Assembly: GCF_023734775.1 (NCBI RefSeq)
Contig: NZ_AP025732.1
Span: 4,772,501-4,836,500 of the forward strand
DNA: 64,000 bases
DNA from: Nostoc cf. commune SO-36
Lineage (GTDB): Bacteria; Cyanobacteriota; Cyanobacteriia; Cyanobacteriales; Nostocaceae
Direction: 5' to 3'
Position 1 is the stretch's first letter, and each line of letters begins with the position of its first letter. Both the position numbers and the translations under genes were made by a program. The notes under the pieces are model-generated. The model did no database searches, had not been told where the DNA came from, and saw only the letters and a program-made list of their open reading frames with translations. Shown piece by piece: positions 36,372-44,863 of the stretch.

Positions 36372-38213
36372 ATGTCAAAAGCCAAAAAAAATTATATGAA
36401 TACTGAAGATTTTTTTAACCAAGGATTAAATCACAATTTACAAGGTCACTATCAAGCCGCGATCGCAGCTTACACCCAAGCAATCAAGCTAAATCCTAAC
36501 TATGCCGAAGCTTACCACAATCTAGGACTGATTTTAAGTGGTCAACTCAAAGACTATCACAGTGCGATCGCTAACTTTAATCGTGCCATCGAAATCAATC
36601 CCAATTTTGCCACAGCCTATTACAACCGGGCTAATGCTCGTTACTTTCTAGCCGATTATGAAGGTGCGATCGCTGACCATAACCAAGCATTACAAATCGA
36701 TCCAAATTTAGCCCAATCTTACCACAGCCGGGGAAACGCCTACTTTGCTTTGGAAAACTACGATAAAGCGATCGCAGATTATATCCAAACTATCGAAATG
36801 AGTACCCAATTAGCTGATAATATCAATATTGATATTGCCAACGCTTATCATAATCGCGGCGTAACTCGTTTTGAACGTGGCGATCATCAAGGAGCAATCG
36901 CAGATTTTCAGCAAGCTTTACAATGGCATCCCCATTTTGCCGGCGCTTACAGCAATCGCGGCAATATTCACCACGTTTTAGAAAATTATCAAGAAGCGAT
37001 CGCTGACCATAATCAGGCATTACAATTAGATCCTAATTTGGCAGAAGCTTATCATAACCGAGGTAATGCTCACTACGCTTTAGCAGATTATCAAAGTTCG
37101 ATCGCAGATTACAACCAGGCTCTAAAAATCAACCCCAGCTTTGCCGGAGCATACTATAATCGGGGTCTTGTGCTTGCTCACCTCAAAAACTATCACGAAG
37201 CAATTGAAGACTTTAACCAAGCATTAAAGCTGAATCCTGATGATGTGCAAGCTTATTGTGAGCGGGGTCTGGTTCGTAGTACTCTTGAAGACTATCAAGG
37301 TGCGATCGCAGATTATGACCAAGCGTTACAAGAAAATCCGACTTTAGCTTTAGTATATGGCTTTCGGGCTAACGCTCGCCGCCGATTGGGAGATTATCAA
37401 GGTGCAATTGAAGATAGCAATCGCCTATTACAACTCAATCCTAATTTAGCAGAAGGATATTGCGATCGCGCGGCGGCTCGTCGTTCTTTAGGAGATCATA
37501 AAGGCGCAATTAAAGATTATGATCGAGCATTGCAAATTAATGATAACTTAGCCGCAGCTTATTATGGTCGGAGTATTGCTCGTGAAGCTCTGCAAGATTT
37601 ACAGGGAGCAATTGATGATAACACTCAAGCCATAGAGCTTGTTCCTGAATTTTCCCAAGCCTATTGCAATCGCGGAAATGCTCGTCGTCTTTTAGGAGAT
37701 GAACAGGGAGCGATCACAGATTATAATCAAGCATTAAAAATTAATCCTGATTTAATTGAAGCATATTACAACCGAGGTTCTACACATTATGCTTTAGAAG
37801 CTTATGAAAGTGCGATCGCCGATTACACCCAAGCATTACAATTTAATCCCCAATCTGCTGCATTTTACAGCGATCGTGCCAATGCTCGCTATGCCCTAGA
37901 AGATTATCAAAAGGCTATAGAAGATTACAGTCGAGCGATCGCGCTCGACCCCAGCTTTGCCGAAGACTGGTATAATCGCGGTCGTAGCCGTTCACTATTA
38001 GGAGACTTAGAAGGAGCGCTTGCAGACTTAAATCAAGCTTTACAGCGTCAGCCTAATTGGGCTTCAGCTTACATCCTTCGGGCAGATGTCTACCGCAATC
38101 TGGGAGACTCTCAACAAGCAATTACAGATTTCCAGAAATCCGCAGACTTATATTACCAAGAAGGGAATATCCAATATTATCAACAAATTATTGAATTAAT
38201 TGAACAGCTTTGA
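36372..38213 (+). CDS. Protein made almost entirely of TPR repeats
   Basis: The 613 residues contain about 16 consecutive 34-residue tetratricopeptide repeats from residue 10 (FNQGLNHNLQGHYQAAIAAY) to about 590, each with the A-x-x-x-Y-N/C-R-G ... DYxxAIxDYxxAL...NP pattern. Many repeats contain GCGATCGC octamers, coding AIA, so the gene is unusually rich in HIP1. No catalytic domain, signal or membrane segment is seen; it should be a cytoplasmic protein-binding superhelix. Repetition may promote length variation between strains. Confidence 0.9.
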   Translation: MSKAKKNYMNTEDFFNQGLNHNLQGHYQAAIAAYTQAIKLNPNYAEAYHNLGLILSGQLKDYHSAIANFNRAIEINPNFATAYYNRANARYFLADYEGAIADHNQALQIDPNLAQSYHSRGNAYFALENYDKAIADYIQTIEMSTQLADNINIDIANAYHNRGVTRFERGDHQGAIADFQQALQWHPHFAGAYSNRGNIHHVLENYQEAIADHNQALQLDPNLAEAYHNRGNAHYALADYQSSIADYNQALKINPSFAGAYYNRGLVLAHLKNYHEAIEDFNQALKLNPDDVQAYCERGLVRSTLEDYQGAIADYDQALQENPTLALVYGFRANARRRLGDYQGAIEDSNRLLQLNPNLAEGYCDRAAARRSLGDHKGAIKDYDRALQINDNLAAAYYGRSIAREALQDLQGAIDDNTQAIELVPEFSQAYCNRGNARRLLGDEQGAITDYNQALKINPDLIEAYYNRGSTHYALEAYESAIADYTQALQFNPQSAAFYSDRANARYALEDYQKAIEDYSRAIALDPSFAEDWYNRGRSRSLLGDLEGALADLNQALQRQPNWASAYILRADVYRNLGDSQQAITDFQKSADLYYQEGNIQYYQQIIELIEQL

Positions 38214-38360
38214 AAAAGAGGCAGGGGAGCAGAGAGCAAGGAGCAGGGAAGAAGAAACAGACCCCCAACCAAGAGCCTCTTAGTTGAAGAACTTCACCTC
38301 GCCAAAGCTGTGCTTTGTCTCCCCTTTCGTTAGCAAGGCTACTCTGTACATACAAATTGA

Positions 38361-38540
38361 TGCATCGACCTGCAATGCCAATGTATCGACTTGCAATGCT
38401 AATGCATCGACTTGCAATGCCAATGTATTGACTTGCAATGCTAATGTATCGACTTGCAGTGTCAATGCATTGACTTGCAACGCCAATGTATCGACTTGCA
38501 ATGCCAATGTATCGACTTGCAATGCCAATGCATCGACTTG
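38361..38540. repeat. 21-bp tandem array, eight units plus a partial
   Basis: Units of TGCATCGACTTGCAATGCCAA with few substitutions run from 38361. Open frames on both strands (CNANVST, LALQVDT) result from the multiple-of-three period. The unit is related to that at 12622-12845. It lies 112 bp before the IS. Upstream, 38214-38360 is G/A-rich DNA without a gene. Confidence 0.85.
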
Positions 38541-38651
38541 TGAAAGTTATACCATTTCTTTATGAGGCTGCGCGAAACCCTTTTAACTTCTTTTTTTGTG
38601 TCCTTTGCGGTTCGTTTCTCTTTCTTCTTTCTTGTACTTAAATATCGTTTA

Positions 38652-39974
38652 GGGACTTGCAAGAAAATAAAATACCAGCCATTCTAGAAGAGAAGAAGCG
38701 GTGAACTGTCCGCGCCTAGTTTAAATATCTAGAATGGGAATCCCTCAATTCATGCTCACCGACACCATCAAATCGACCTTTAAAGATGCAGCACAGAAAC
38801 TGACTAGCAATCGCAAACGAGATTTCATGGCAAAAGTTACCGAAGATTACTTCGATAGTTCAGCACGCATTGCAGAAACCGTTATGGGATGGAATCGCCA
38901 GAGTGTGCAACTCGGCTTGCATGAAAGGCGGACGGGGATAGTCTGTGTAGAGAATTATCAGGCAAGGGGACGACACAATAGTATTGAGGTATTGCCCAAC
39001 TTAGAAGCAGATATTCGTTCATTGGTGGATGCTCAAGCTCAAGCCGACCCTAAATTTCAATCGACCTTTCTGTATGCCCGCATTAGTGCCAGAGCAGTAA
39101 GAGAAGCATTAGTAAGTGTTCATGGCTATAACGAGAGCGAATTGCCATCTCGTCAAACTTGTGGAGAAATTCTCAATCGCTTAGGGTATCGCCTAAAAAA
39201 ACACAAAAAACGAAACCCTTGAAAAAGATTCCGCAAACTGATGCCATTTTCGAGAATGTGTTCCGGGAGAATCAGGCATCAGATGAAAACCCCAAATCGT
39301 TGCGAGTGTCTATAGATACTAAAGCTAAGGTGAAGATTGGCAACCTTTCTAGAGGCGGTAAAGCTCGGACAATGGAGGCGAAAGCTGCTGATGACCACGA
39401 TACACAGTGGTCATCAGTCTTAGTTCCCTTTGGCATTCTCAATACACATAATGACCAGCTATCGATTTACTTGGGTCAGTCGGCGGAAACCAGTGATTTT
39501 ATCGTCGATTGTTTAACCGCTTGGTGGCATGAGAATCAACACAATTACCTGGAACTTGATGAGTGGGTGATTGATCTTGATGGCGGTGCCGCTACTCGCA
39601 GTAACCGCACACAATTTATCAAACGCATGGTTGAGTTGTCTTGTGCAATTAATTTAAAAATTCGACTGATTTATTATCCCCCTTACCATAGCAAGTACAA
39701 TCCAATAGAGCGGTGTTGGGCTGCCTTGGAGAACTATTGGAATGGTGCGATTTTAGATTCTGTTGCCGCCGCAGCACAATGGGCCGCCAATATGACTTGG
39801 AAAGGAATTGCTCCCATTGTACATCTGGTTCAAACCACATATCACAAAGGAATCAAGGTTCTCTCGCAAGAGTTAGAACAATACCAACCCCAATGGCAGC
39901 GTTCTGAAACATTACCCAAATGGGATATTACTATTGTCCCTGTTTAGCTGGTACTTTATTTTCTTGCAAGTCCC
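38652..39974 (+). mobile_element. Complete ISAzo13-like insertion sequence, 1,323 bp
   Basis: Terminal inverted repeats of about 28 bp start GGGACTTGCAAGAAAATAAA and differ at one base between the two ends. The element is flanked by TTA at 38649-38651 and 39975-39977, a 3-bp target duplication. It encodes one transposase in two overlapping frames. Well-matched ends and a clean duplication indicate recent insertion. Confidence 0.9.
38734..39947 (+). CDS. ISAzo13-family transposase in two frames (-1 shift at A7)
   Basis: Frame one, from ATG 38734 (TIKSTFKDAAQKLTSNRKRD, SARIAETVMGWNRQSVQLGL) to TGA 39222, holds the DNA-binding half. Frame two continues TKPLKKIPQTDAIFENVFRE to TAG 39947 and holds the DDE catalytic residues: SIDTKAKVKIG, VIDLDGGAATRSNRTQF and YYPPYHSKYNPIERCW. 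The two frames join by a -1 step at the seven-A run 39195-39201 (C CTA AAA AAA CAC), a good slippery heptamer. A programmed frameshift producing the full-length transposase is plausible; otherwise one base was gained or lost. Confidence 0.85.
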
Positions 39975-40035
39975 TTAGCGCATCTTCATCCAGAATTGGT
40001 ATTAGCTCACTCTACGTTACGCAGCAACTCTAAAA

Positions 40036-40073
40036 GACTTGTGTGTACACAGTAACCTTACAAGGGGAGGGGA
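40036..40073 (-). repeat. Dispersed repeat, inverse copy of 6451-6490
   Basis: GACTTGTGTGTACAC followed by GTAACCTTACAAGGGGAGGG mirrors the segment at 6451-6490. It lies between the IS and the oxidoreductase gene, where no gene is seen. Confidence 0.75.
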
Positions 40074-40166
40074 TTAAGGAGAGCCAGTAAGGTCTTGAAG
40101 TGGAGCATCTGCCCTGTGGGGTGCAATGACTGTAGAAATCGCAACTAAATTATTTCAGACATGATA

Positions 40167-41378
40167 TTATTCAAAGCGAAAGCGTTCCATGAAGCGGTGG
40201 TCTATCCAATCTTTGTAATGCCACAATAGTTTGTAAGGTGGTAAAGTAAAAGCGCCTCTGGTTGCGATTGCTCGTTTGTCTCCTGTACCAATTAGACTTA
40301 AATATTGTTTCTGTGGTTTATAAGGTTTAAGCGACTTACCTAATAAAATTCGCTGCAAATTATTAAATAAAGGTCTGCCTTGTCTAACAGCAAATACCCC
40401 AGCTTTGGGACGTGGATGATTTACCATTGTGGCAATGTCACCAGATGCAAATACCTGCGGGTGCGTTTGAGATTGCAATGTGTCTTCTACCAGAATAAAA
40501 CCTTGCTCATCAGTTCCTAGTCCAGCCGCTTTTAACCATTCGGGTGCTGATGCTTGTGTTACCCAAAAGATTTTATTGCACTCTACTACCAAGCCAGATT
40601 CACATTTAATTTCAAATACTTCTTTAGTTTCCTTGGGTGTTATGGGTGCAATTTTACACACAGTTTCTCCAAGGTGCAGCTTAATACCTTGCTCAGTTAA
40701 AATTTGCTGAAGTTGATGCCGCACTGATTGATGGTAATTGGGCATCAGTTCTTGCCCACGCTGAAATAAATGAATTTCCAGGTTTTGAATAGGTTGTTGA
40801 GTTTGATGTAAAATCTGATGTAAACGCGATCGCATCGATAGCGCTAATTCTACACCGCCAGCACCTCCACCAACGATCGCAATGCTAATTGGCTCGTGAG
40901 GATTTTTACTTACGGCTGCAATTAATTTATCCCAATGCTCTAATAGCTGCGATACTGGTTTAGCTGCGATCGCATATTCTGCCGCACCTGATACAGATAT
41001 TTTGGACGGAGTGCTGCCAATATCAATAGACAGCAAATCAAAATCTACCACCAGTCCGTTAGCACAAAGAACTTTGTTGTTTTCCAAGTCTAGGGCAACT
41101 ACCGTGTCAATATATAACCGTGCTTGAGCAAAGTTCGCCAAAGGTCGCAAGTCAATATGGCATTCATCGTGGCTGTAAAATCCGGCAATGTGTCCTGGTA
41201 ACATTCCAGAGTAGGCTGTGTCTGAGGCTGCGGTAATCAATGTCAAACGCACTCCAGGTAACGGTTTTATCCCGAACATTTTCATAACAATAGCATGACT
41301 GTGACCGCCACCAATTAACACTAGGTCTTTAACTATTGGCTGTAAGTTTTGCTGAATTTCAACAGTTATATTCTTCAT
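40167..41378 (-). CDS. FAD/NAD(P) oxidoreductase of the SelD-associated type (NDH-2-like)
   Basis: The 403-residue protein has the FAD motif DLVLIGGGHSHAIVM, the NAD motif ISIAIVGGGAGGVELALSM, GDIATMVNHPRPKAGVFAVR near the C-terminus, and ends WHYKDWIDHRFMERFRFE. The overall pattern is that of the N-terminal oxidoreductase domain which, in many cyanobacteria, is fused to selenide-water dikinase (SelD). Here the protein stops after this domain; no kinase domain follows. It may be a stand-alone paralogue or a truncated gene. Its substrate is unknown. It diverges from a pentapeptide-repeat gene with a 123-bp shared promoter region. Confidence 0.78.
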   Translation of the reverse strand: MKNITVEIQQNLQPIVKDLVLIGGGHSHAIVMKMFGIKPLPGVRLTLITAASDTAYSGMLPGHIAGFYSHDECHIDLRPLANFAQARLYIDTVVALDLENNKVLCANGLVVDFDLLSIDIGSTPSKISVSGAAEYAIAAKPVSQLLEHWDKLIAAVSKNPHEPISIAIVGGGAGGVELALSMRSRLHQILHQTQQPIQNLEIHLFQRGQELMPNYHQSVRHQLQQILTEQGIKLHLGETVCKIAPITPKETKEVFEIKCESGLVVECNKIFWVTQASAPEWLKAAGLGTDEQGFILVEDTLQSQTHPQVFASGDIATMVNHPRPKAGVFAVRQGRPLFNNLQRILLGKSLKPYKPQKQYLSLIGTGDKRAIATRGAFTLPPYKLLWHYKDWIDHRFMERFRFE

Positions 41379-41501
41379 GTTTTTATTGCATTACCATATT
41401 AAAATATTGACCACGCATGAAACAATATAACGCTTCTCATTTGTATGCAATACACTTGGACATTTCAGGATACTTTGAGTTATTATTAACTTTTTCATAC
41501 T

Positions 41502-42212
41502 ATGAAAAATATTTCACCAAGAAATAATATACAGCCATCAAAAATATCCCTGTGGATAAACACTTTCCAAGAAAAATTTAAAAATAATCAGTATTATTCG
41601 CCAAAGCAACGTTTAAGAATAGCAAGTCAACAGCTAGGACATAACACAATAGAAAGCAGTCTAGCTATAATTAGTGAGCTAGAACAAATTGCCCAAAGTT
41701 ACCCACAGTACCACTGGATAATTATAGACATTCTTGCTACTTTTGTGCGAGAAAATGCTCTTTGTATTCCCCAAGAGAAAGTAACAAACAACCTGTCAGC
41801 AAAACTTCGTGTAGATATTCAAGCAGCTCTCACTGTTATCGCTAGAAGAGATGCAAACAAAGACCCAGAAGGTGAGCAGCTTGACTTGAGCTATACGGAC
41901 ATGAGAGGAGCAAACTTGAATGGGGCGAATCTAAAACAAACAAATCTTTATCAAGCTAATCTAGCGGGAGCTAACCTTAAAGAAGCTAATCTAGCGGGAG
42001 CAATACTTAGTGCAGCTAACCTTGAAGGGGCTAATTTACATTTAGCCAACTTAGAAGGAGCAATCCTCAGTGCAGCCAACCTAGAGAGGGCTAACCTTTG
42101 TGCAGCTAATCTGCATCGTGCAAGTTTATATCTAGCTGCGTTACATATCTCAACTCTCAATGATGCCATACTCGATGGGGCAAATCTTAGAGAAATCAAA
42201 TTCTCTCAGTAA
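41502..42212 (+). CDS. Pentapeptide-repeat protein
   Basis: The 236-residue protein has a helical N-terminal domain (RIASQQLGHNTIESSLAIIS, WIIIDILATFVRENA, VDIQAALTVIARRD) shared with the next gene, then about 15 pentapeptide repeats of A(N/D)LxX type from residue 130 (LSYTDMRGANLNGANLKQTN), forming a right-handed beta helix. No membrane helix. Role unknown; binding to proteins or DNA-mimicry are known for the fold. It lies 295 bp ahead of a larger paralogue, which suggests local duplication. Confidence 0.88.
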   Translation: MKNISPRNNIQPSKISLWINTFQEKFKNNQYYSPKQRLRIASQQLGHNTIESSLAIISELEQIAQSYPQYHWIIIDILATFVRENALCIPQEKVTNNLSAKLRVDIQAALTVIARRDANKDPEGEQLDLSYTDMRGANLNGANLKQTNLYQANLAGANLKEANLAGAILSAANLEGANLHLANLEGAILSAANLERANLCAANLHRASLYLAALHISTLNDAILDGANLREIKFSQ

Positions 42213-42507
42213 AAGACTAATATCATGTTCGCTTGATTACTTATTAAACCCGAATAACTAACCTCGCAAGCCTACAGTGTACATACATCAGGCTTAACCT
42301 GTTCCCAGACAGAAGGGGAATGCATTCATTGAGTCTTTGATAGGCAGCAAGCTTTAATCAGCTTTGAAAATTAGGACATAATAATATTCGATATCATTCC
42401 TTAGTTCAAGGAGTGTTTGGACACCTATTATAATTTTCTGCTAAATGCTATACTATTTTTCCTCAACATCTAAGTAATAATTCTAAGTTGTAAGGAAAAT
42501 TTTTACC

Positions 42508-43983
42508 ATGTCTTCTAAAAAGACAGACACTCAGTTGAATTGGTTGATAACCATAACAGTTATATTTGGCTTCTCATTGACTATAATTTTTTTCGTATTG
42601 TCTAGTATTAAAGAATTGTCAATACAGGAAAAAATACAGTATAGAAACCAAGCATTAACCACTACTGCAATAATTTTTCTCGCATCGGCAGCAATGGTTA
42701 ATACTTATTATGCGGCAAGGCGTGCCCAAGCGATGCAGAAAAATGCGATCGCAGCTGAGAAAAATCTCGAAATTGGTCTGCAAAATACAAAACTCAATCA
42801 AGACAGATTGATTGCAGAGCGCTTTATGGGGGCAATTGGGCAGCTTGGGCATGAAAAAGTCGAAACGCGGACAGGCGCAATTTATGCATTAGAAAGAGTT
42901 GCTCAGGATTTTCCGAAAGAACATTGGACAATCATGGAAATCCTCACTGCCTTTGTGCGAGAGAATGCACCTATCCAGCACGTAAAAGGGGAGCAACAAA
43001 AGCCAGAATATCAAGCAGAAGTTTACTCAAGTAGACGTAGAATTGAGCCGCGTCCTACACAGCCGTTAGATCAAAATCTCCATGAAGAATTACCAAAAAT
43101 ACGCACCGATATTCAAGCAGCCCTAACTGTTATCAGCAGACGTAATTTACTCGAAGACCCAAAAGATCAGAAACTTGATTTACGTAACACCGATATTAGA
43201 CTAGCAGACTTGTTAAAAGCTAACCTGCAACAAGCAGATTTACGTGGGGCTGACTTGAGTGGGGCTGACTTACGTGGGGCTGACTTGAGTGGGGCTGACC
43301 TTAGTGGCGCTAAACTCATTAGGTCTATTCTCTATGAAACCAAATTAGAAAAAGCTAGCTTATGTAGAGCTAACCTTTGTTGGGCTAACCTCAACCGTAC
43401 CAACTTCACCGGGGCAAACCTGCGTTCAGCCAACCTATCTGGAGCAAGTCTGCGTGCAGCTAATCTGCAAGGGGCGAACCTCTATAAAGCTAACTTGCAA
43501 CAAGCAACCTTAAAAGTTGCCAACCTCTCAGGGGCAAAGCTGTTTTTAGCTAATTTGCAAGGAGCCAAATTGGGGAAAGCCAACCTACAGCTAACGGGTT
43601 TGATTGGTGCTAACCTTTGTGGGGCTAATTTAAATGGTGCTAATCTTTCAGGGGCTAATTTGAATGCAGCCAAACTTCATCAAACAGAAGTCTATTTTGC
43701 CAATCTCTCAGAAGCCAGCTTAACGGAAGCTGATTTGTTTCAGGCTAACCTCATTGGAGCAAATTTATATCGGGCAACTTTTTATCAAGCTAACCTGACT
43801 CAGGCAAACCTGATGGGAGCTAACTTTTCAGAGACTAACCTTAATGATGTCAAACTGGAAGGGACAATTTTGACAGGAGCTAAAAATTTAGAGCTGCAGC
43901 AGATTACAGACGCACTTGGCGATCGCACTACTCGTCTACCTGATTATATCGAAGCACCGACACACTGGCGGCAGTCTAGTTAA
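42508..43983 (+). CDS. Membrane-anchored pentapeptide-repeat protein
   Basis: The 491 residues begin with two transmembrane helices (LITITVIFGFSLTIIFFVLS and TTTAIIFLASAAMVNTYYAA), then the same helical module as the preceding gene (RTGAIYALERVAQDFPKEHW, IMEILTAFVREN, IRTDIQAALTVISRR), then about 45 pentapeptide repeats to residue 460, and a short tail (LELQQITDALGDRTTRLPDY). The repeat helix should lie in the cytoplasm, tethered to a membrane. The tail is related to the remnant at 44115-44270, so that remnant is a relic of a third paralogue. Confidence 0.9.
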   Translation: MSSKKTDTQLNWLITITVIFGFSLTIIFFVLSSIKELSIQEKIQYRNQALTTTAIIFLASAAMVNTYYAARRAQAMQKNAIAAEKNLEIGLQNTKLNQDRLIAERFMGAIGQLGHEKVETRTGAIYALERVAQDFPKEHWTIMEILTAFVRENAPIQHVKGEQQKPEYQAEVYSSRRRIEPRPTQPLDQNLHEELPKIRTDIQAALTVISRRNLLEDPKDQKLDLRNTDIRLADLLKANLQQADLRGADLSGADLRGADLSGADLSGAKLIRSILYETKLEKASLCRANLCWANLNRTNFTGANLRSANLSGASLRAANLQGANLYKANLQQATLKVANLSGAKLFLANLQGAKLGKANLQLTGLIGANLCGANLNGANLSGANLNAAKLHQTEVYFANLSEASLTEADLFQANLIGANLYRATFYQANLTQANLMGANFSETNLNDVKLEGTILTGAKNLELQQITDALGDRTTRLPDYIEAPTHWRQSS

Positions 43984-44114
43984 GTTATCTCAGCATCATT
44001 TGTTATTTGGGCGTATTCTACCAGTTTCACTTTTTATTTATAATCCTCTTCCCTTTGCGCTCTTTGCGTCCTTTGCGGTTCGTTAAAAAAATAAATCCTT
44101 TAGGATTGCTATAA

Positions 44115-44270
44115 GCCAATCTGCAAAGGTCAATCCTCAACGAAGCCGAAAATTTAGAACAACAGCAGATTGAATTGGCTAAAGGCGATCGCACAACCAT
44201 TCTACCGGAACATCTTCAACTACCCCAACATTGGAAACTTCAAGTTTCACCCTTAGATACTGAAACTTGA
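44115..44270 (+). pseudogene. C-terminal remnant of a pentapeptide-repeat gene
   Basis: Without a start codon the frame reads ANLQRSILNEAENLEQQQIE, KGDRTTILPEHLQLPQHWKL and QVSPLDTET to TGA 44270. It matches the tail of the gene at 42508-43983. Just before it lies the dispersed GCGTCCTTTGCGGTTCGTT motif (44066-44084), also seen near 38599, a likely break point. Confidence 0.7.
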
Positions 44271-44510
44271 ACCTCTGAGCATCATCGTTGAACCTCTGAG
44301 CATCATCGTTGAACCTTTGAGCATCATCGTCGAACCTCTGAGCATCATCGTCGAACCTCTGAGCATCATCGTTGAACTTCTGAGCATCATCGTCGAACCT
44401 CTGAGCATCATCGTCGAACCTTTGAGCATCATCGTTGAACCTCTGAGCATCATCGTTGAACCTTTGAGCATCATCGTTGAACCTCTGAGCATCATCGTTG
44501 AACCTTTGAA
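44269..44510. repeat. 21-bp tandem array, eleven units plus a partial
   Basis: Eleven copies of GAACCTCTGAGCATCATCGT(T) with C/T changes at two or three positions run from the stop codon of the pentapeptide remnant, which itself supplies the first GA. Open frames on both strands (SIIVEPL, MMLRGST) are by-products. The array ends at CTAATACGGTTCAG, the MITE-end motif. No CRISPR-like spacers. No gene between 44271 and 44619. Confidence 0.88.
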
Positions 44511-44619
44511 CTAATACGGTTCAGTAAGAGACGGAAACAGAGAAAATCTTTCCCTAGTAGGAGAAAATCAATAAGACGCCTGTCATAGAATAATTATTCT
44601 ATGAAAATAAAATATATAA

Positions 44620-44859
44620 ATGCCTGTAACAAAGCGGCTGGAAATTTTAGATTTAATTCGGGAGCTTCGGCAGCGACTCAATCTTTCTCAAAAACAGTTT
44701 GCTGCTAAAGTAGGAGTTTCCTTCAAAACAGTCAACCGTTGGGAGAATGGACATACAGAGCCTTCAAGCATAGCCCTAAAACTAATAGAAGAAATGTTAC
44801 GGAAGATGGGCGAACCCGGCAAAAGCCTGCTAAATCAGTATTTTCCAGAAGCAGAGTAG
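44620..44859 (+). CDS. XRE-family helix-turn-helix regulator
   Basis: The 79-residue protein is a single HTH_3 domain: LRQRLNLSQKQFAAKVGVSF, TVNRWENGHTEPSSIALKLI. It should bind operator DNA as a dimer. Only 4 bp separate its stop from the following histidine kinase gene, and the operon continues with a response regulator and a hybrid kinase (to 49686), so it may be the operon's transcriptional regulator. A TATTATAGAAT-like region upstream is AT-rich; no clear operator is seen. Confidence 0.85.
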   Translation: MPVTKRLEILDLIRELRQRLNLSQKQFAAKVGVSFKTVNRWENGHTEPSSIALKLIEEMLRKMGEPGKSLLNQYFPEAE

Positions 44860-44863
44860 GGTT

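Noticed and set aside
38280..38662. Open frames with CNANVST or LALQVDT repeats
   Set aside because: Caused by the 21-bp array without stops; no family resemblance.
44269..44510. Possible CRISPR array
   Set aside because: Units are contiguous without spacers, and no cas gene is near; the same applies to the other arrays.
44253..44514. Open frames with SIIVEPL and MMLRGST repeats
   Set aside because: Tandem array with period divisible by three; not coding.
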